64,000 nt of DNA from MFAQ01 sp964429015 (GCA_964429015.1 CAYSAM010000001.1:1-64000); one strand, 5' to 3'; positions 48,163-57,646 are shown, counted from the first letter of the stretch. Notes: generated from the letters alone by a model not told the origin. Numbers and translations: made by a program.

Positions 48163-49484
48163 AAGAAATTTAGGGCTTTCTCTTTTATAGAGGAACCACT
48201 CCAGCCCTTGACCATACTAGAGCCGTATTCTACAGCACCAATATCTGGCATTTTATCTCTACTGTTCTTGTAAAAGTCATCTGTAACTCCTGAAACTGCT
48301 ATGCCTTTATCAATTGCTTTAGAGGTGAAAGCAAGCTTAAATGAGTCCTGATTGGTATTTGGCTTGGTGGCAAATACAGGGTCCCCCACTAAATTGTTTT
48401 GGCTTTTAATGTCGTTGCCACTTGGGAAGGTAATTTTTCCACCATTAACAATGTTATTGGAAATTACTACATGATTTTTGGGACCGTCAATTATTTTTAT
48501 TCCACCTGTGTTTACAAGAGTGTTGTTGGCAAACAAACAGTTGTTACAACCATTACCACTTACCTCTTTGTAGGTATAACCGACTCCAATTTTGCAACCA
48601 TATGCAATATTGTTATACACCTTGATGTTACCAAGCTGAGCTCCCCAAGTATTATTAATTGTTTCTTCTGATGAGGAAATACAGTTGGCGGGTGAACCTG
48701 CTCTGTAGTAAGTTGGATTTGTTGAGTATGTAAAGTTTCTATAAACCTCAACGTCGTGAGTGTTGCCTATGTAAATGTTTTGAGAAAAGTTGTCATAAAC
48801 CTTATTGTCGTAAACCTTAACATTTACAGCTTGGCCAATAATTAACCCTTCACCCCAGTTGTTATATATTTCGTTGTTGTTTATGGTCATATTACTTGAA
48901 CCAGGTGTTGTTCTCATACAGGCACCCCAACCTCCGGATGTATTTTTGCCACCTCTATTTTCAGTAACAGCATCATGACACTTTGAACTACTAACAGAAA
49001 TTGTTGATCCAGCCAAACGGTAACCAAACTTTTTACATTCGTAGACGTCTAAATTTTCTAGTTTAACGTTGGAACCTCTTACCAGAACACACTCAAAGGG
49101 ACTACGGGTGACAGATAGACCCTTAACTGTGACGTAGGAGATACCTGAACCAATTAGAAGTGGAGAGTCTTTTGTTCCACCACCATCAAGAACTACTTTT
49201 TGACCAGCTACAGGCTGAATTGTAATGGGCATACCAGAGGCACCAGAACTCTTTACATCTAATCTTTCTGTATAGGTACCAGCAAAAATATTTAGAGTGT
49301 CTCCTGATTTGAGTGATTTAAAGGCTCTTGAAAAAGTTTTAAAAGGTAAGGCTTCTGTGCCAGAATTTGTGTCACTGCCTGAGAGTGAAACATAGTAGCT
49401 GTTTGCGGCAAAAGTTACCTTTGGAGCAAATAAGGGAATTAGTAACAAGGAAAAGATAAACACTAACATGGGTATTTTTTTCAT
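48144..49484 (-). CDS. Secreted right-handed parallel beta-helix protein (pectate-lyase/NosD-like fold)
   Basis: 446 residues from MKKIPMLVF. A signal peptide ends near VTFAANSYYVS. YYVSLSGSDTNSGTEALPFKTFSRAFKSLKSGDTLNIFAGTYTERL is the usual start of such beta-helix proteins; it continues with Asn-rich coils (NMTINNNEIYNNWGEGLIIGQAVNVKVYDNKVYDN), about 20 residues per turn, and ends DIGAVEYGSS as in many DUF1565/beta-helix proteins. Several Cys pairs (CNNC, CKK) suggest disulphides. It may bind or cut polysaccharide on the cell or host surface; no catalytic residues can be assigned. Confidence 0.8.
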   Translation of the reverse strand: MKKIPMLVFIFSLLLIPLFAPKVTFAANSYYVSLSGSDTNSGTEALPFKTFSRAFKSLKSGDTLNIFAGTYTERLDVKSSGASGMPITIQPVAGQKVVLDGGGTKDSPLLIGSGISYVTVKGLSVTRSPFECVLVRGSNVKLENLDVYECKKFGYRLAGSTISVSSSKCHDAVTENRGGKNTSGGWGACMRTTPGSSNMTINNNEIYNNWGEGLIIGQAVNVKVYDNKVYDNFSQNIYIGNTHDVEVYRNFTYSTNPTYYRAGSPANCISSSEETINNTWGAQLGNIKVYNNIAYGCKIGVGYTYKEVSGNGCNNCLFANNTLVNTGGIKIIDGPKNHVVISNNIVNGGKITFPSGNDIKSQNNLVGDPVFATKPNTNQDSFKLAFTSKAIDKGIAVSGVTDDFYKNSRDKMPDIGAVEYGSSMVKGWSGSSIKEKALNFFHKIVR

Positions 49485-49494
49485 TGTAAATATT

Positions 49495-49523
49495 ACTATA
49501 TAGATAACTATTTGATAGGTCAA
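49495..49523 (-). promoter_or_regulatory. Near-leaderless promoter of the beta-helix gene
   Basis: TTGACC, 17 bases, TATAGT; the expected start is about 4 bases before the ATG at 49484. Confidence 0.7.
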
Positions 49524-49586
49524 GTGAAAAGATAAATTTATTATCTTCTTTACTTTTTAAAATATGCAGATACACTTGATAAGTAA

Positions 49587-50954
49587 ATGAGAAACCTTGC
49601 AAAAAAAGAAAGAGTTATTAGAATTTTTAACTTGTCGGAGGATGTATGGCCATTTATAGAGGCTTATGGCGATAAAAAACTACAAGCCTGGGAAATAGAG
49701 GAAAATGCAAACTTATCAGATAAAGATCTTTTTTCTATGTCAGAAGAGTTTGAATATACCTTTATTACAGCAAAAGAGCTTGACCCTAAATTTGTTAGTT
49801 ACTATAAAAAACTGTGTGAAGTTAGGGACCTAGAGATACTTGTACCAGAAAAGCACACAGGTCTTTTGTGTGAAGATATTTTAAGAGACAAGAAGATTGT
49901 AAAAAGACTGCTTCAACTTGGCGAAGAATACAAAAGACTAAATATTACAGCCTATTCAACAACACAATACTTACTTGATCTAGTAGAAAGTTTAAGAGAT
50001 AAGGGGGTGGTGGTCAGAACTTCGGAGGCACCAACAAGATCAAACTCTTGGACAGTAAATTTTTATGGTAGCAAATCTGGAATTAGACAGTTAACTCAAA
50101 TTAATGGATCAATGAGATCTGATCTTAAAATGCCAGATGGAGTGATATCTTCTGGAATAGTTGATACAGCAAGAATTGCAGCAAACAAATATGTAAAGGA
50201 AAATGGTGTGGTTGTAAAAACGAATAAGGGGCATTCCGGGGCAGGTGTTTTGATATTCAGAGGTGGAGATTTGCCAAAAAAGTTTGAAGAGTGTGAGAAA
50301 AAAATAATAGAGATCTTAAAAAAAGATTCATACTGGGAAAAATTCCCAATTGTAATTGAATCACTGGTTAATCCGAATCCGAGAATAGGTGGAGGTTTTC
50401 CAAATGCAGAGTTTTTTATACGCCAAGATGGTGAAGTTGAGTTTTTGTACTACTGTGGAATGAGAGTAGACAATGCGGGAGTTTTTGGAGGAGTAGAAAT
50501 AGGTGAAGATGTGCTACCTAAAAGAGTCGCCTCGAGAATTACCGATATTGGATATTTAATAGGTGAACAGTTTAGTAAAGATGGGTATAGGGGTTATTAC
50601 GACGTAGACTTTATAGCTGAAAAAGGCGGAGATGTCTATGTTAGTGAATCTAACGTAAGGGTTACTGGGGGAACTCATGTTTACGAAGCTGGTAAGGAGT
50701 TGGTAGGTAGAGATTTTGTAAAGAAGAGTTTTGTACTGTCCAACAACATGTTCTCGCTTAAAACAAAGACTAATTTTGAAAAAATTTACAAGCTTTTTGA
50801 ACCAATATTATTTTCTCGCAAGAATAAAGAAGGGGTTGTTATTTGCTCTTCAAACTTGTTGTTGGACGGTTATTTGTCCTACATCATTTTTGGGAAAAAT
50901 AAAAAAAGAGCAGAAAAGATTGAGGTGGAGATGATGAAGTTGTTGGGAGTATAG
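49587..50954 (+). CDS. ATP-grasp-type ligase
   Basis: 455 residues. The ATP-grasp core is seen as VVVKTNKGHSGAGVLIFRGG (about 210-229, nucleotide-binding lysine and glycine loop), IVIESLV, and the metal-binding end DVDFIAEKGGDVYVSESNVRVTGGTH (about 350-375, Asp, Glu, Asn). The N-terminal 150 residues may form the pre-grasp domain. ATP-grasp enzymes join a carboxylate to an amine or thiol through an acyl phosphate; the overall look resembles peptide-ligase or PGM1-type members. It is divergent from the beta-helix gene, about 100 bases apart. Confidence 0.75.
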   Translation: MRNLAKKERVIRIFNLSEDVWPFIEAYGDKKLQAWEIEENANLSDKDLFSMSEEFEYTFITAKELDPKFVSYYKKLCEVRDLEILVPEKHTGLLCEDILRDKKIVKRLLQLGEEYKRLNITAYSTTQYLLDLVESLRDKGVVVRTSEAPTRSNSWTVNFYGSKSGIRQLTQINGSMRSDLKMPDGVISSGIVDTARIAANKYVKENGVVVKTNKGHSGAGVLIFRGGDLPKKFEECEKKIIEILKKDSYWEKFPIVIESLVNPNPRIGGGFPNAEFFIRQDGEVEFLYYCGMRVDNAGVFGGVEIGEDVLPKRVASRITDIGYLIGEQFSKDGYRGYYDVDFIAEKGGDVYVSESNVRVTGGTHVYEAGKELVGRDFVKKSFVLSNNMFSLKTKTNFEKIYKLFEPILFSRKNKEGVVICSSNLLLDGYLSYIIFGKNKKRAEKIEVEMMKLLGV

Positions 50955-50967
50955 TGTATTACTTCTC

Positions 50968-52056
50968 TCACCATTTAGGCAGGAAGGATTTGATGTTTTC
51001 GGGGGTTAAGTGAACTGTCTGAGCTTGTCCTGTAACTACCATCATAGCCACCTTGCGCACCACACCTTCAATAGTACGGTTGAGGGTACGAATACCAGCG
51101 TCGTAACCCAAAGGGCGAATAAGATTGGGCCAAAGAGTAGGGTCGATACTGATAGTAGCAGGATCCATACCGGCTGATTCTAAAGCTTTAGGAAAGAGGT
51201 ATTCCTGAGCAATATGCATCTTCTCATCGTCGCTATACGAAGGCATCATAATTGGTTCCAAACGGTCCATAACGGCAGTAGCCAGATTTCCAGTGTTGTT
51301 GGCAGTTGCAATAAACATAACCTCGGAAAGATCGATGGGATAGTCTATAAAGTGGTCTAGATAACGATTGTTTTGGCTAGGATCTAGAACTTCAACCAAA
51401 ACACCCATAATGTCCATGCGAGCTTCCTCGGTAACACGGTCGATTTCATCTAGCAGAATAATAGGGTTTTTGACTCCGGAGTCACAAACTGCACGAGCAA
51501 TATAGCCAGGTTCTGCCTCAATGTGAAGACGAGATTCGCCACGAAGATCGCGAGCAGAACCAAGACCACCAAAAGGAATACGGGCAATGGGGCGGCCAAG
51601 AGCCTCGGAAAGAGCATAAGCGAAGGTGGTTTTTCCAGTACCCACCAAGCCTACCAAACAAAGCATGGGGGCGCGAGCTACACCTAGCCCTCGAGTTGTA
51701 CGAAGTTTAAGTATAGACATGTACTCCAAAATACGCTCTTTGACCAAATCCATACCATAGTGACTTTTGTCCATGGCAGACTTTATAGTCACCAAATCAA
51801 TAGGTCGCTCGACTCTTTTGGACCAAGGAACTTTTATTATCCAGTCGATGTAGTGACTGACTTTTTCGAACTCTTCGGAGTAAAAACCTTGGGTAAACAT
51901 TCGTTCCAGGCGTTCAATCATACCCGTAGCTTTTTCCTTTAGTTCGGGAGGCAATTCTACGGCGTTGAGTCGGGAAACGAGAAGATCTAGATCGCGTTTG
52001 GCAGCGGAGTTTGTGTTGTTGGTGGCAGTGGGGGTTTGGGGCGTGGAGTTATCCAT
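50968..52056 (-). CDS. Lon-like AAA+ ATPase without protease domain
   Basis: 362 residues. The coiled-coil lead-in (YSEEFEKVSHYIDWIIKVPWSK) and AAA+ module of Lon are clear: MDKSHYGMDLVKERILEYMSILKL, Walker A GLVGTGKTT, GGLGSARDLRGES, Walker B IILLDEIDR, sensor ATANN. It ends after the AAA+ lid (GYDAGIRTLNRTIEGVVRKVA), so the Ser-Lys protease domain and the N-terminal LAN domain are both absent. It could be an unfoldase, chaperone or remodeller; or it may work with a separate protease. TAAGAT lies just upstream of the start. Confidence 0.88.
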   Translation of the reverse strand: MDNSTPQTPTATNNTNSAAKRDLDLLVSRLNAVELPPELKEKATGMIERLERMFTQGFYSEEFEKVSHYIDWIIKVPWSKRVERPIDLVTIKSAMDKSHYGMDLVKERILEYMSILKLRTTRGLGVARAPMLCLVGLVGTGKTTFAYALSEALGRPIARIPFGGLGSARDLRGESRLHIEAEPGYIARAVCDSGVKNPIILLDEIDRVTEEARMDIMGVLVEVLDPSQNNRYLDHFIDYPIDLSEVMFIATANNTGNLATAVMDRLEPIMMPSYSDDEKMHIAQEYLFPKALESAGMDPATISIDPTLWPNLIRPLGYDAGIRTLNRTIEGVVRKVAMMVVTGQAQTVHLTPENIKSFLPKW

Positions 52057-52072
52057 TCATATTTATCTTAAC

Positions 52073-52102
52073 AAAAAAGTCCGCAGTAAAACTTGCGGAC
52101 TT
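52073..52102 (-). terminator. Intrinsic terminator, minus strand
   Basis: AAGTCCGCA / TGCGGACTT stem with TTTTTT on the minus strand, 8 bases after the stop of the membrane protein gene. Confidence 0.9.
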
Positions 52103-52109
52103 ACAGAAA

Positions 52110-52622
52110 CTACAGATCGTCTTCTTGTATTGGTTTTGATTTGATTAAAGACATCATATAAATACACCCACCCCAAATACCAATAAGTAATGGCAAACTT
52201 GCAATAATTGCACCAGTAAGGGTGTTGAAATGTAGGACTCGAACAGGACCACTTTGATGGTGGGTAAAAAGGCTTACTGTCACTGGTCCGCTTGAGCGGA
52301 GTGTACAAAAGCTCTTTTTAAAAATCCCTTCATATCTCCACAATCCAAATTTTATGTTGTCAGATGTTATGTAATATTTTGTGTTGCATTCAAAAGTGAA
52401 AGGTTTGTTGGAAAAATTGATTAAATCGTTATGAATAATTGAATTAACTGATTCGACATCCCCTGCGATATCGATCGTTGTGCCATTATAGGCAGTAAAA
52501 ATATAGACATCTGCATCAGATAGATATCTGACTACTGGGTTGTAGTGATACAAAATACTTAAAGATGAAAGTGTTGAAGCTATCAGCAGAACAACAAAAT
52601 ACTCAAAAAATCTTTTTAACAT
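52110..52622 (-). CDS. Membrane protein with extracytoplasmic domain, 170 residues
   Basis: ATG at 52622 follows GGAGG at 4 bases. Two membrane helices, at about 8-26 and 140-160, bracket a beta-rich outer domain (DADVYIFTAYNGTTIDIAGDVESVN ... FECNTKYYITSDNIKFGLWRYEG). The plan, two helices at the ends with a soluble domain between, is like small envelope-stress or sensor proteins, but no family is recognised. It sits between two terminators and so is a single-gene unit. Confidence 0.65.
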   Translation of the reverse strand: MLKRFFEYFVVLLIASTLSSLSILYHYNPVVRYLSDADVYIFTAYNGTTIDIAGDVESVNSIIHNDLINFSNKPFTFECNTKYYITSDNIKFGLWRYEGIFKKSFCTLRSSGPVTVSLFTHHQSGPVRVLHFNTLTGAIIASLPLLIGIWGGCIYMMSLIKSKPIQEDDL

Positions 52623-52654
52623 GCTACCTCCGATTGGTTTTTGGTATCTTACCA

Positions 52655-52682
52655 TAAAAAACGCCTTGTGAGGCGTTTTTTA
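52655..52682 (-). terminator. Terminator of the nusA-pnp operon
   Basis: AAAAAACGCC / GGCGTTTTTT stem, symmetric, so usable on both strands. Confidence 0.85.
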
Positions 52683-52689
52683 TGTTTCT

Positions 52690-52732
52690 GGATTGCGGTG
52701 GACGACCTAAAGTCGTGCCTCGCAATACGTGA
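52690..52732. repeat. Family-2 repeat at the end of pnp
   Basis: GGATTGCGGTGGACGACCT ... AGTCGTGCCTCGCAATACG, abutting the pnp stop codon. Confidence 0.65.
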
Positions 52733-54940
52733 TTAGCGGGTGTCGCGGAACTTACTGAAGGAAGGGCGAGAAGGACGGAATCCTCCTGGACGACCGCCGC
52801 CGTTTCCACCTCGACTACCTCCACCAAAGCCTCCACGAGAACCGCCTCGATCTCCACCGCCCATAGGACGCTCGGCTCGGATTGGAGCCTCGCCGTCAGC
52901 TAACATGGTAAGGTTGATTCTACCCATAGAGTCGATTTCGTAGCACTTAACCTCGACCTTGTCGCCTTCTTTCATGGCTCTAAAGACTTCTGGATTGACA
53001 CGGCTAACGTGAACCAAACCGTCTTTGCCAGGCATGATGGTGACAAAAGCACCAAAGTCTTGCATTTTGGCTACTGTGCCAGTGTAGGTTTTGCCTACTT
53101 CGGCTTCAACGACGATACTGTTGACGTATTCGATGGCGTTTTTGACGTTGTCTTGATCTTTGCCAGTTATTGCAACATTTCCTTCTTCGTCGATATCGAC
53201 TTCAACACCATAATCTTCCTGAATTTGGCGAATAACTTTACCGCCCGGTCCAATGATTTCCCCGATTCTGGCTTGAGGCACTGAAGTAGTCATAATTTTG
53301 GGAGCAAACTCTGAGAGTTTTGGTCTTGGAGCCGAGATAGCTTCGTTCATGATTTCGAGTAGCTTTAGGCGGCCTCTCTTGGCTTGAGCCAAAGCCTGGA
53401 CTAAGACGTCGGCGTTAACACCTGTAACCTTGCAGTCCATTTGGAGAGCGGTAATACCATCGACGGTACCAGCAACTTTGAAGTCCATGTCACCAAAGTG
53501 ATCTTCAAAACCACTAATGTCGGTAAGGGTAATAAATTTATCTTTGTCGGTAATAAGACCCATGGCTACGCCGGCCACCGGCTTCTTAATTGGAACACCA
53601 GCGTCCATGAGAGAAAGTGTGGATCCACAAACAGATGCTTGGGAGGTAGAACCATTACTAGACATAATGTCGGAAACAACTCTTATAGTGTAAGGAAATT
53701 CTTTTTCGCTTGGGATAACAGGGAGAAGAGCTCTTTCGGCCAATGCACCGTGTCCAATTTCTCTACGACCAGTGCCAGGACGGCCAGTTTCACCAGAAGC
53801 ATATCCTGGCATGTTGTAGTGATGGAAGTAGCGTTTAGTAGATTCACCTCTGATGTTCTCTACAAGAAGTTCGTGAGAGGGAGAAGCGAGGGTAACGGTA
53901 GATAAAGCATGGGTCAGTCCTCTTTGGAAGAAGGCAGAGCCGTGAGTGCGGGGAAGTAAACCAACTTCAATGTTAATTGGTCTGATGTCTTCAATACCAC
54001 GTCCGTCACCTCTTTGGTTTTCACTTAGAATTTGTTTACGAGCAACTTCTTTGAGCAAGTCATCGGCGACTTCGTTTAGCTCATTAAAACTTAGTTCTGG
54101 GTTTTTGGCTGAGAGTTCGGTAACGTACTCAATCATCTGTTTGCCAGTTTTGGTGGCTTCGTTTTTGAGAATTTCAGAAAGATTGGTGATTTCGGATTTG
54201 ACGAGATCTTTAACCGATTTTTCAATTTCGGTAGTGACGATTTCGCGTTTCTTTTTGCCGTGATCTTTGGCAAATTTTTCTATGGCGTCGGCAACAATGT
54301 CGACTTGTTCTTGGGCGTAGCGAAGAGCTTCGATCATTTTTTCCTCAGAAACTTCACTGGCACCAGACTCCACCATAGAGATACCGCCTTTGGGGCCTGA
54401 AATGGTGAGATCTAAAGGAGAGTTCTTTTTTTCTTCAACGGTAGGGTTGATGATAAATTCACCGTTGGCGTTTAGGCCGAGTTTGACGGAACCAACAGGC
54501 CCGGACCAAGGATAGTCTGAAATTGAAACAGCGGCAGAGGCAGCAATAACAGCAAGAATTTCTGGTTCTTCTGAACCATCGTAAGAGAGAGGGGTGATCA
54601 TGATCTGAACTTCGTTTCGGGAAGCTTGGTTAAAAAGAGGTCTAATGGAACGATCGATAACACGCCCGGTTAGAATCTCACCTTCGGAAGGTCTGTTTTC
54701 TCTTTTGATAAAGCGTGAAGAACTAATGATACCTGCAGAATATAGCTTTTCTTGATACTCAAGAGTTAGGGGGAAGTAATCGATTCCATCTTTGATTTTT
54801 TTGGAGGCAACGACGGAGGCCAAAACTATGGTGTCACCGCAACGAACGGTTACACAACCAGAGGCTTGAGCGCCAAATTTGCCGGTTTCGATGGTAATTG
54901 TTTTACCATTGAGAACAATGGTAGTTGATGGATAGGTCAT
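52733..54940 (-). CDS. pnp: Polyribonucleotide nucleotidyltransferase (PNPase)
   Basis: 735 residues, normal length. Two RNase PH-like domains; the second holds the catalytic block (GRREIGHGALAERALLPVIP, SNGSTSQASVCGSTLSLMDAGVPI, SGFEDHFGDMDFKVAGT). KH (IIGPGGKVIRQIQEDYGVEVDID) and S1 (VGKTYTGTVAKMQDFGAFVTIMPGKDGLVHVSRV) domains follow, then a Gly/Arg-rich tail (GGSRGGFGGGSRGG) likely to bind RNA. PNPase degrades RNA 3' to 5' with phosphate. Last gene of the nusA-infB-DHH-rpsO-pnp operon. Confidence 0.97.
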   Translation of the reverse strand: MTYPSTTIVLNGKTITIETGKFGAQASGCVTVRCGDTIVLASVVASKKIKDGIDYFPLTLEYQEKLYSAGIISSSRFIKRENRPSEGEILTGRVIDRSIRPLFNQASRNEVQIMITPLSYDGSEEPEILAVIAASAAVSISDYPWSGPVGSVKLGLNANGEFIINPTVEEKKNSPLDLTISGPKGGISMVESGASEVSEEKMIEALRYAQEQVDIVADAIEKFAKDHGKKKREIVTTEIEKSVKDLVKSEITNLSEILKNEATKTGKQMIEYVTELSAKNPELSFNELNEVADDLLKEVARKQILSENQRGDGRGIEDIRPINIEVGLLPRTHGSAFFQRGLTHALSTVTLASPSHELLVENIRGESTKRYFHHYNMPGYASGETGRPGTGRREIGHGALAERALLPVIPSEKEFPYTIRVVSDIMSSNGSTSQASVCGSTLSLMDAGVPIKKPVAGVAMGLITDKDKFITLTDISGFEDHFGDMDFKVAGTVDGITALQMDCKVTGVNADVLVQALAQAKRGRLKLLEIMNEAISAPRPKLSEFAPKIMTTSVPQARIGEIIGPGGKVIRQIQEDYGVEVDIDEEGNVAITGKDQDNVKNAIEYVNSIVVEAEVGKTYTGTVAKMQDFGAFVTIMPGKDGLVHVSRVNPEVFRAMKEGDKVEVKCYEIDSMGRINLTMLADGEAPIRAERPMGGGDRGGSRGGFGGGSRGGNGGGRPGGFRPSRPSFSKFRDTR

Positions 54941-55028
54941 ATCCAGTTTCCTTTCTTATGCAACGTCAGACCTTGAGAAGAAAAGAAAAAAAGCCAAAAA
55001 CTCACTTTCTTTACTCCTCAAATGGTTC

Positions 55029-55052
55029 TATGGATTCCTGTTTTTCAGGAAA
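55029..55052. repeat. Family-1 repeat
   Basis: ATGGATTCCTG ... CAGGAAAAC between rpsO and pnp. The 115-bp gap also has a purine-rich stretch but no other feature. Confidence 0.55.
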
Positions 55053-55055
55053 ACT

Positions 55056-55340
55056 TTAGACGGTGCGGAGTTGACTGTTAATTTTGAGAGACTTGGTGAC
55101 TTCAAGGTAATCCTTGGTGTTGGACTTACTAAGATAGTTTAAAAGACGGCGGCGCTTGGAGATGATTTTGAGTAAACCGCGGCGAGAGTGCTGATCCTTT
55201 TTGTGAACCTTGAGATGGTTGGTGAGTTCTTCGATCTGGGTAGTTAGAAGAGCTATTTGCACGCGAGGTGAACCTGTATCTTTTGGGCTTGCGGCGAACT
55301 TTTTAATGATGTCTATTTTGGTGTCTGATTTAAGAGCCAT
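55056..55340 (-). CDS. rpsO: 30S ribosomal protein S15
   Basis: 94 residues. SPKDTGSPRVQIALLTTQIEELTNHLKVHKKDQHSRRGLLKIISKRRRLLNYL is the complete S15 signature, contacting the 16S rRNA three-way junction. Ends LKINSQLRTV, a few residues longer than usual. Its position before pnp is the classical one. TACAAT lies 9 bases before the ATG, so it may also have its own leaderless start. Confidence 0.97.
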   Translation of the reverse strand: MALKSDTKIDIIKKFAASPKDTGSPRVQIALLTTQIEELTNHLKVHKKDQHSRRGLLKIISKRRRLLNYLSKSNTKDYLEVTKSLKINSQLRTV

Positions 55341-55364
55341 ATCAGGGGTATTGTAGCAGATAGA

Positions 55365-56231
55365 TTAGTATTTGTCAGCAGGTTCTATGGGAAGCTGACC
55401 AGCTTTGAAGATTTTTGGGGTGGTCCAGTCGGTAGGGACTGGCTGGGAGTCAGCTGGCTTATTAAAAAAATTGGGTCTGGCAAATGCGTTTTGAGGAGCT
55501 GCTTGATGAGGTAAGTTGCCGCCACTTTTCATTAAAAAAGATATGAGGGAGAAAGTTTCTGCGGTTATGTTTGTGGTTAGATTTTTTGTAAAACTATAAA
55601 TAGAAGTTAAGAGATTAGAAGACGCTTCGGAAGAAGGAGTGATATTGATTCTTTGAAGTAAAAATCCTACCAGCTCTCCAAAACTGGTATTAGCCAAGTG
55701 AAACATGTTTTTGGTAAACGAAGCCTCGGCACCGGAAGTATTTAAACTAAGGATTTTTGCCTGATCGAGAAAGTTTTTTTCGTCAGCATAAATTGGCCCT
55801 AGCTCTTCTAAAGAACTAATACCAAAAACAACAACCAAATCTGCCTCGGCTCCAGAGTAGTTGTACTTTACCGTACTAGAGTCTGGTGTGGGACATCCAA
55901 CTTTTGGCTTAATGACCAAAGAAAATTTGCCATTACCAAAAGCTTCATAGTCTATGCGATCTAAATTAGACTCGTTGTAATCAAAAGTTATTTGCAAGTT
56001 TTTATTTCCTATCGATTCTTTTACTTCGTTAATGCCAAGAATTGTTTGGTTGGAATTTACAAAAGATGAACAACCTATTTGGGATTTTTTTTGAGAAAAA
56101 ATAAGACTTAAGTGAAGTGAGATGCCGGAAAGTAAAATATCTTCTGTGGGATCTGGAGGTAAAATTATTAAGACAGAGTTTGAGGTATTAAATAGATCTT
56201 TTAAAGGATTGTTTGTTGAGTCCTCTGTCAT
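55365..56231 (-). CDS. Degenerate DHH-family (NrnA-like) protein
   Basis: 288 residues. It occupies the place, between infB and rpsO, where many bacteria have rbfA and the DHH nuclease nrnA. LIILPPDPTEDILLSGISLHLSLIF aligns with the PD-x-D-x-x-GS-x-LAL start of DHH proteins but has lost most metal ligands; DLVVVFGISSLEELG and AKILSLNTSGAEASFTKNMFHLANTSFGELVGFLLQRI match the later blocks, with LNT where DHH should be. It is probably inactive as a nanoRNase and may be structural or regulatory. The ATG overlaps the infB stop by 4 bases. Confidence 0.55.
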   Translation of the reverse strand: MTEDSTNNPLKDLFNTSNSVLIILPPDPTEDILLSGISLHLSLIFSQKKSQIGCSSFVNSNQTILGINEVKESIGNKNLQITFDYNESNLDRIDYEAFGNGKFSLVIKPKVGCPTPDSSTVKYNYSGAEADLVVVFGISSLEELGPIYADEKNFLDQAKILSLNTSGAEASFTKNMFHLANTSFGELVGFLLQRINITPSSEASSNLLTSIYSFTKNLTTNITAETFSLISFLMKSGGNLPHQAAPQNAFARPNFFNKPADSQPVPTDWTTPKIFKAGQLPIEPADKY

Positions 56232-57637
56232 AGATTATTCTCAGTGTTAGTAGCTGTGATTATATCACCCTCCTTGAGCTCAAAATTTGGCTTGAGAACA
56301 AGACCAAATTCCTGATCTTTTTTTACTTCATCAACATCTGATTTTCCGTTTTTTAGTGAAACTACTTTGGAATTATTTATATTGTCCCCTAGTTTTATTT
56401 TTCCAGACAAAACCACGGTTCCGTAAACAATAGTTCCAGAAAAGTTGAAGACTTTAAGAATTTTTGCCTGACCGACTTCGATAATTTTGGGTCCAAGACT
56501 TTCTTCTTTTTTGTTTTGTAAATCCTTTAAATAATCAAAGAGCTGATAAATGATTTTGAAATTACTAAATTTGACACCTTCTATTTCTGCAATTTTGGCA
56601 ACAGAGGCGCCAATCTTAACATTAAAACCAATTATTTCTGCCCCTCCAGCAATAGCAGTTTGAACATCGGTGTCAGTAACCATACCAACCGAACTAGCAA
56701 TGATGTTGGCGTAATCTTTTATGGATGTAGCAATTGCCTCCAAAGATCCTTGGACATCGGATTTGAGAACAATGGTAGGTTTAGATTCATCGATATTAAA
56801 ACTTGTATTTTGTTCTGATTTATTGTTTTGGAGTTCGCTTTTTTTATTGGCAATAATATCACCGACGTTTGGAACTGAAGAAAGACCAAGAACTTGAAAA
56901 GGGGTAGATGGCGTGGCCTTGTCGATAGTCTTACCAGAAAAATCTATCATGGAGCGAATTTTACCAATTGAAGTGACGCCGTTGAAAATTTCTTGATTTT
57001 TTTCAAAAACTCCTTCTTTGGTAAGAAGAGTAGCGAGTGGTCCTTTTTGGGGATGAAGTGATGACTCGATAACAATTGCTGTAGCGGGTTCTACTTTTTC
57101 ATTATTTTTTAATTCTTCTAGTTCGGCCAAAAGTAAAATTATTTCCAATAGCTCATCCACTCCTTGTCCGGATTTGGCGGAAATATTGATAATAGGAATA
57201 TTGCCCCCATATCCTTCGACATAAACATCGTTGTTTGCTAAATCGGTTTTTACTTTTTCGGGATTAACCCCTGGTAAATCGGTTTTATTGACCACAACAA
57301 CAAAGGGAATATTGGCGGTTTTGATGTGTTCAATTGATTCTCTAGTTTGGGGCATTACGGAGTCGTCGGCCGCTACTATAAGAAGTGCAATGTCGGCAGC
57401 TTGTCCACCGCGGCGACGCATAGCAGAAAAGGCGGCGTGACCGGGAGTGTCGATAAAGGTTATTTTTTTGCCGTTGTGAGTAATTTGGTAGGCACCAATA
57501 GCCTGAGTAATACCACCAATTTCACCACTGGCAACACTAGAGTTTCTAATTCTGTCCAACAGAGAAGTTTTGCCATGATCGACATGACCCAAAATAGTAA
57601 CCACTGGTGGCCTCGTGGCAGAATAGTTCTCGGACAT
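56228..57637 (-). CDS. infB: Translation initiation factor IF-2, short form
   Basis: 469 residues; E. coli IF-2 has 890. The G domain begins at residue 12 (VVTILGHVDHGKTSLLDRI), with IDTPGHAAFSAMRRRGGQ (G3) and NKTDLPGV (G4). Domains II, III (SDVQGSLEAIATSI) and a shortened C-terminal domain IV follow; the long N-terminal region and C2 part are minimal. IF-2 brings initiator tRNA to the 30S subunit. It lies 9 bases downstream of nusA, with no Shine-Dalgarno. Confidence 0.96.
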   Translation of the reverse strand: MSENYSATRPPVVTILGHVDHGKTSLLDRIRNSSVASGEIGGITQAIGAYQITHNGKKITFIDTPGHAAFSAMRRRGGQAADIALLIVAADDSVMPQTRESIEHIKTANIPFVVVVNKTDLPGVNPEKVKTDLANNDVYVEGYGGNIPIINISAKSGQGVDELLEIILLLAELEELKNNEKVEPATAIVIESSLHPQKGPLATLLTKEGVFEKNQEIFNGVTSIGKIRSMIDFSGKTIDKATPSTPFQVLGLSSVPNVGDIIANKKSELQNNKSEQNTSFNIDESKPTIVLKSDVQGSLEAIATSIKDYANIIASSVGMVTDTDVQTAIAGGAEIIGFNVKIGASVAKIAEIEGVKFSNFKIIYQLFDYLKDLQNKKEESLGPKIIEVGQAKILKVFNFSGTIVYGTVVLSGKIKLGDNINNSKVVSLKNGKSDVDEVKKDQEFGLVLKPNFELKEGDIITATNTENNL

Positions 57638-57646
57638 AATTTTTAC

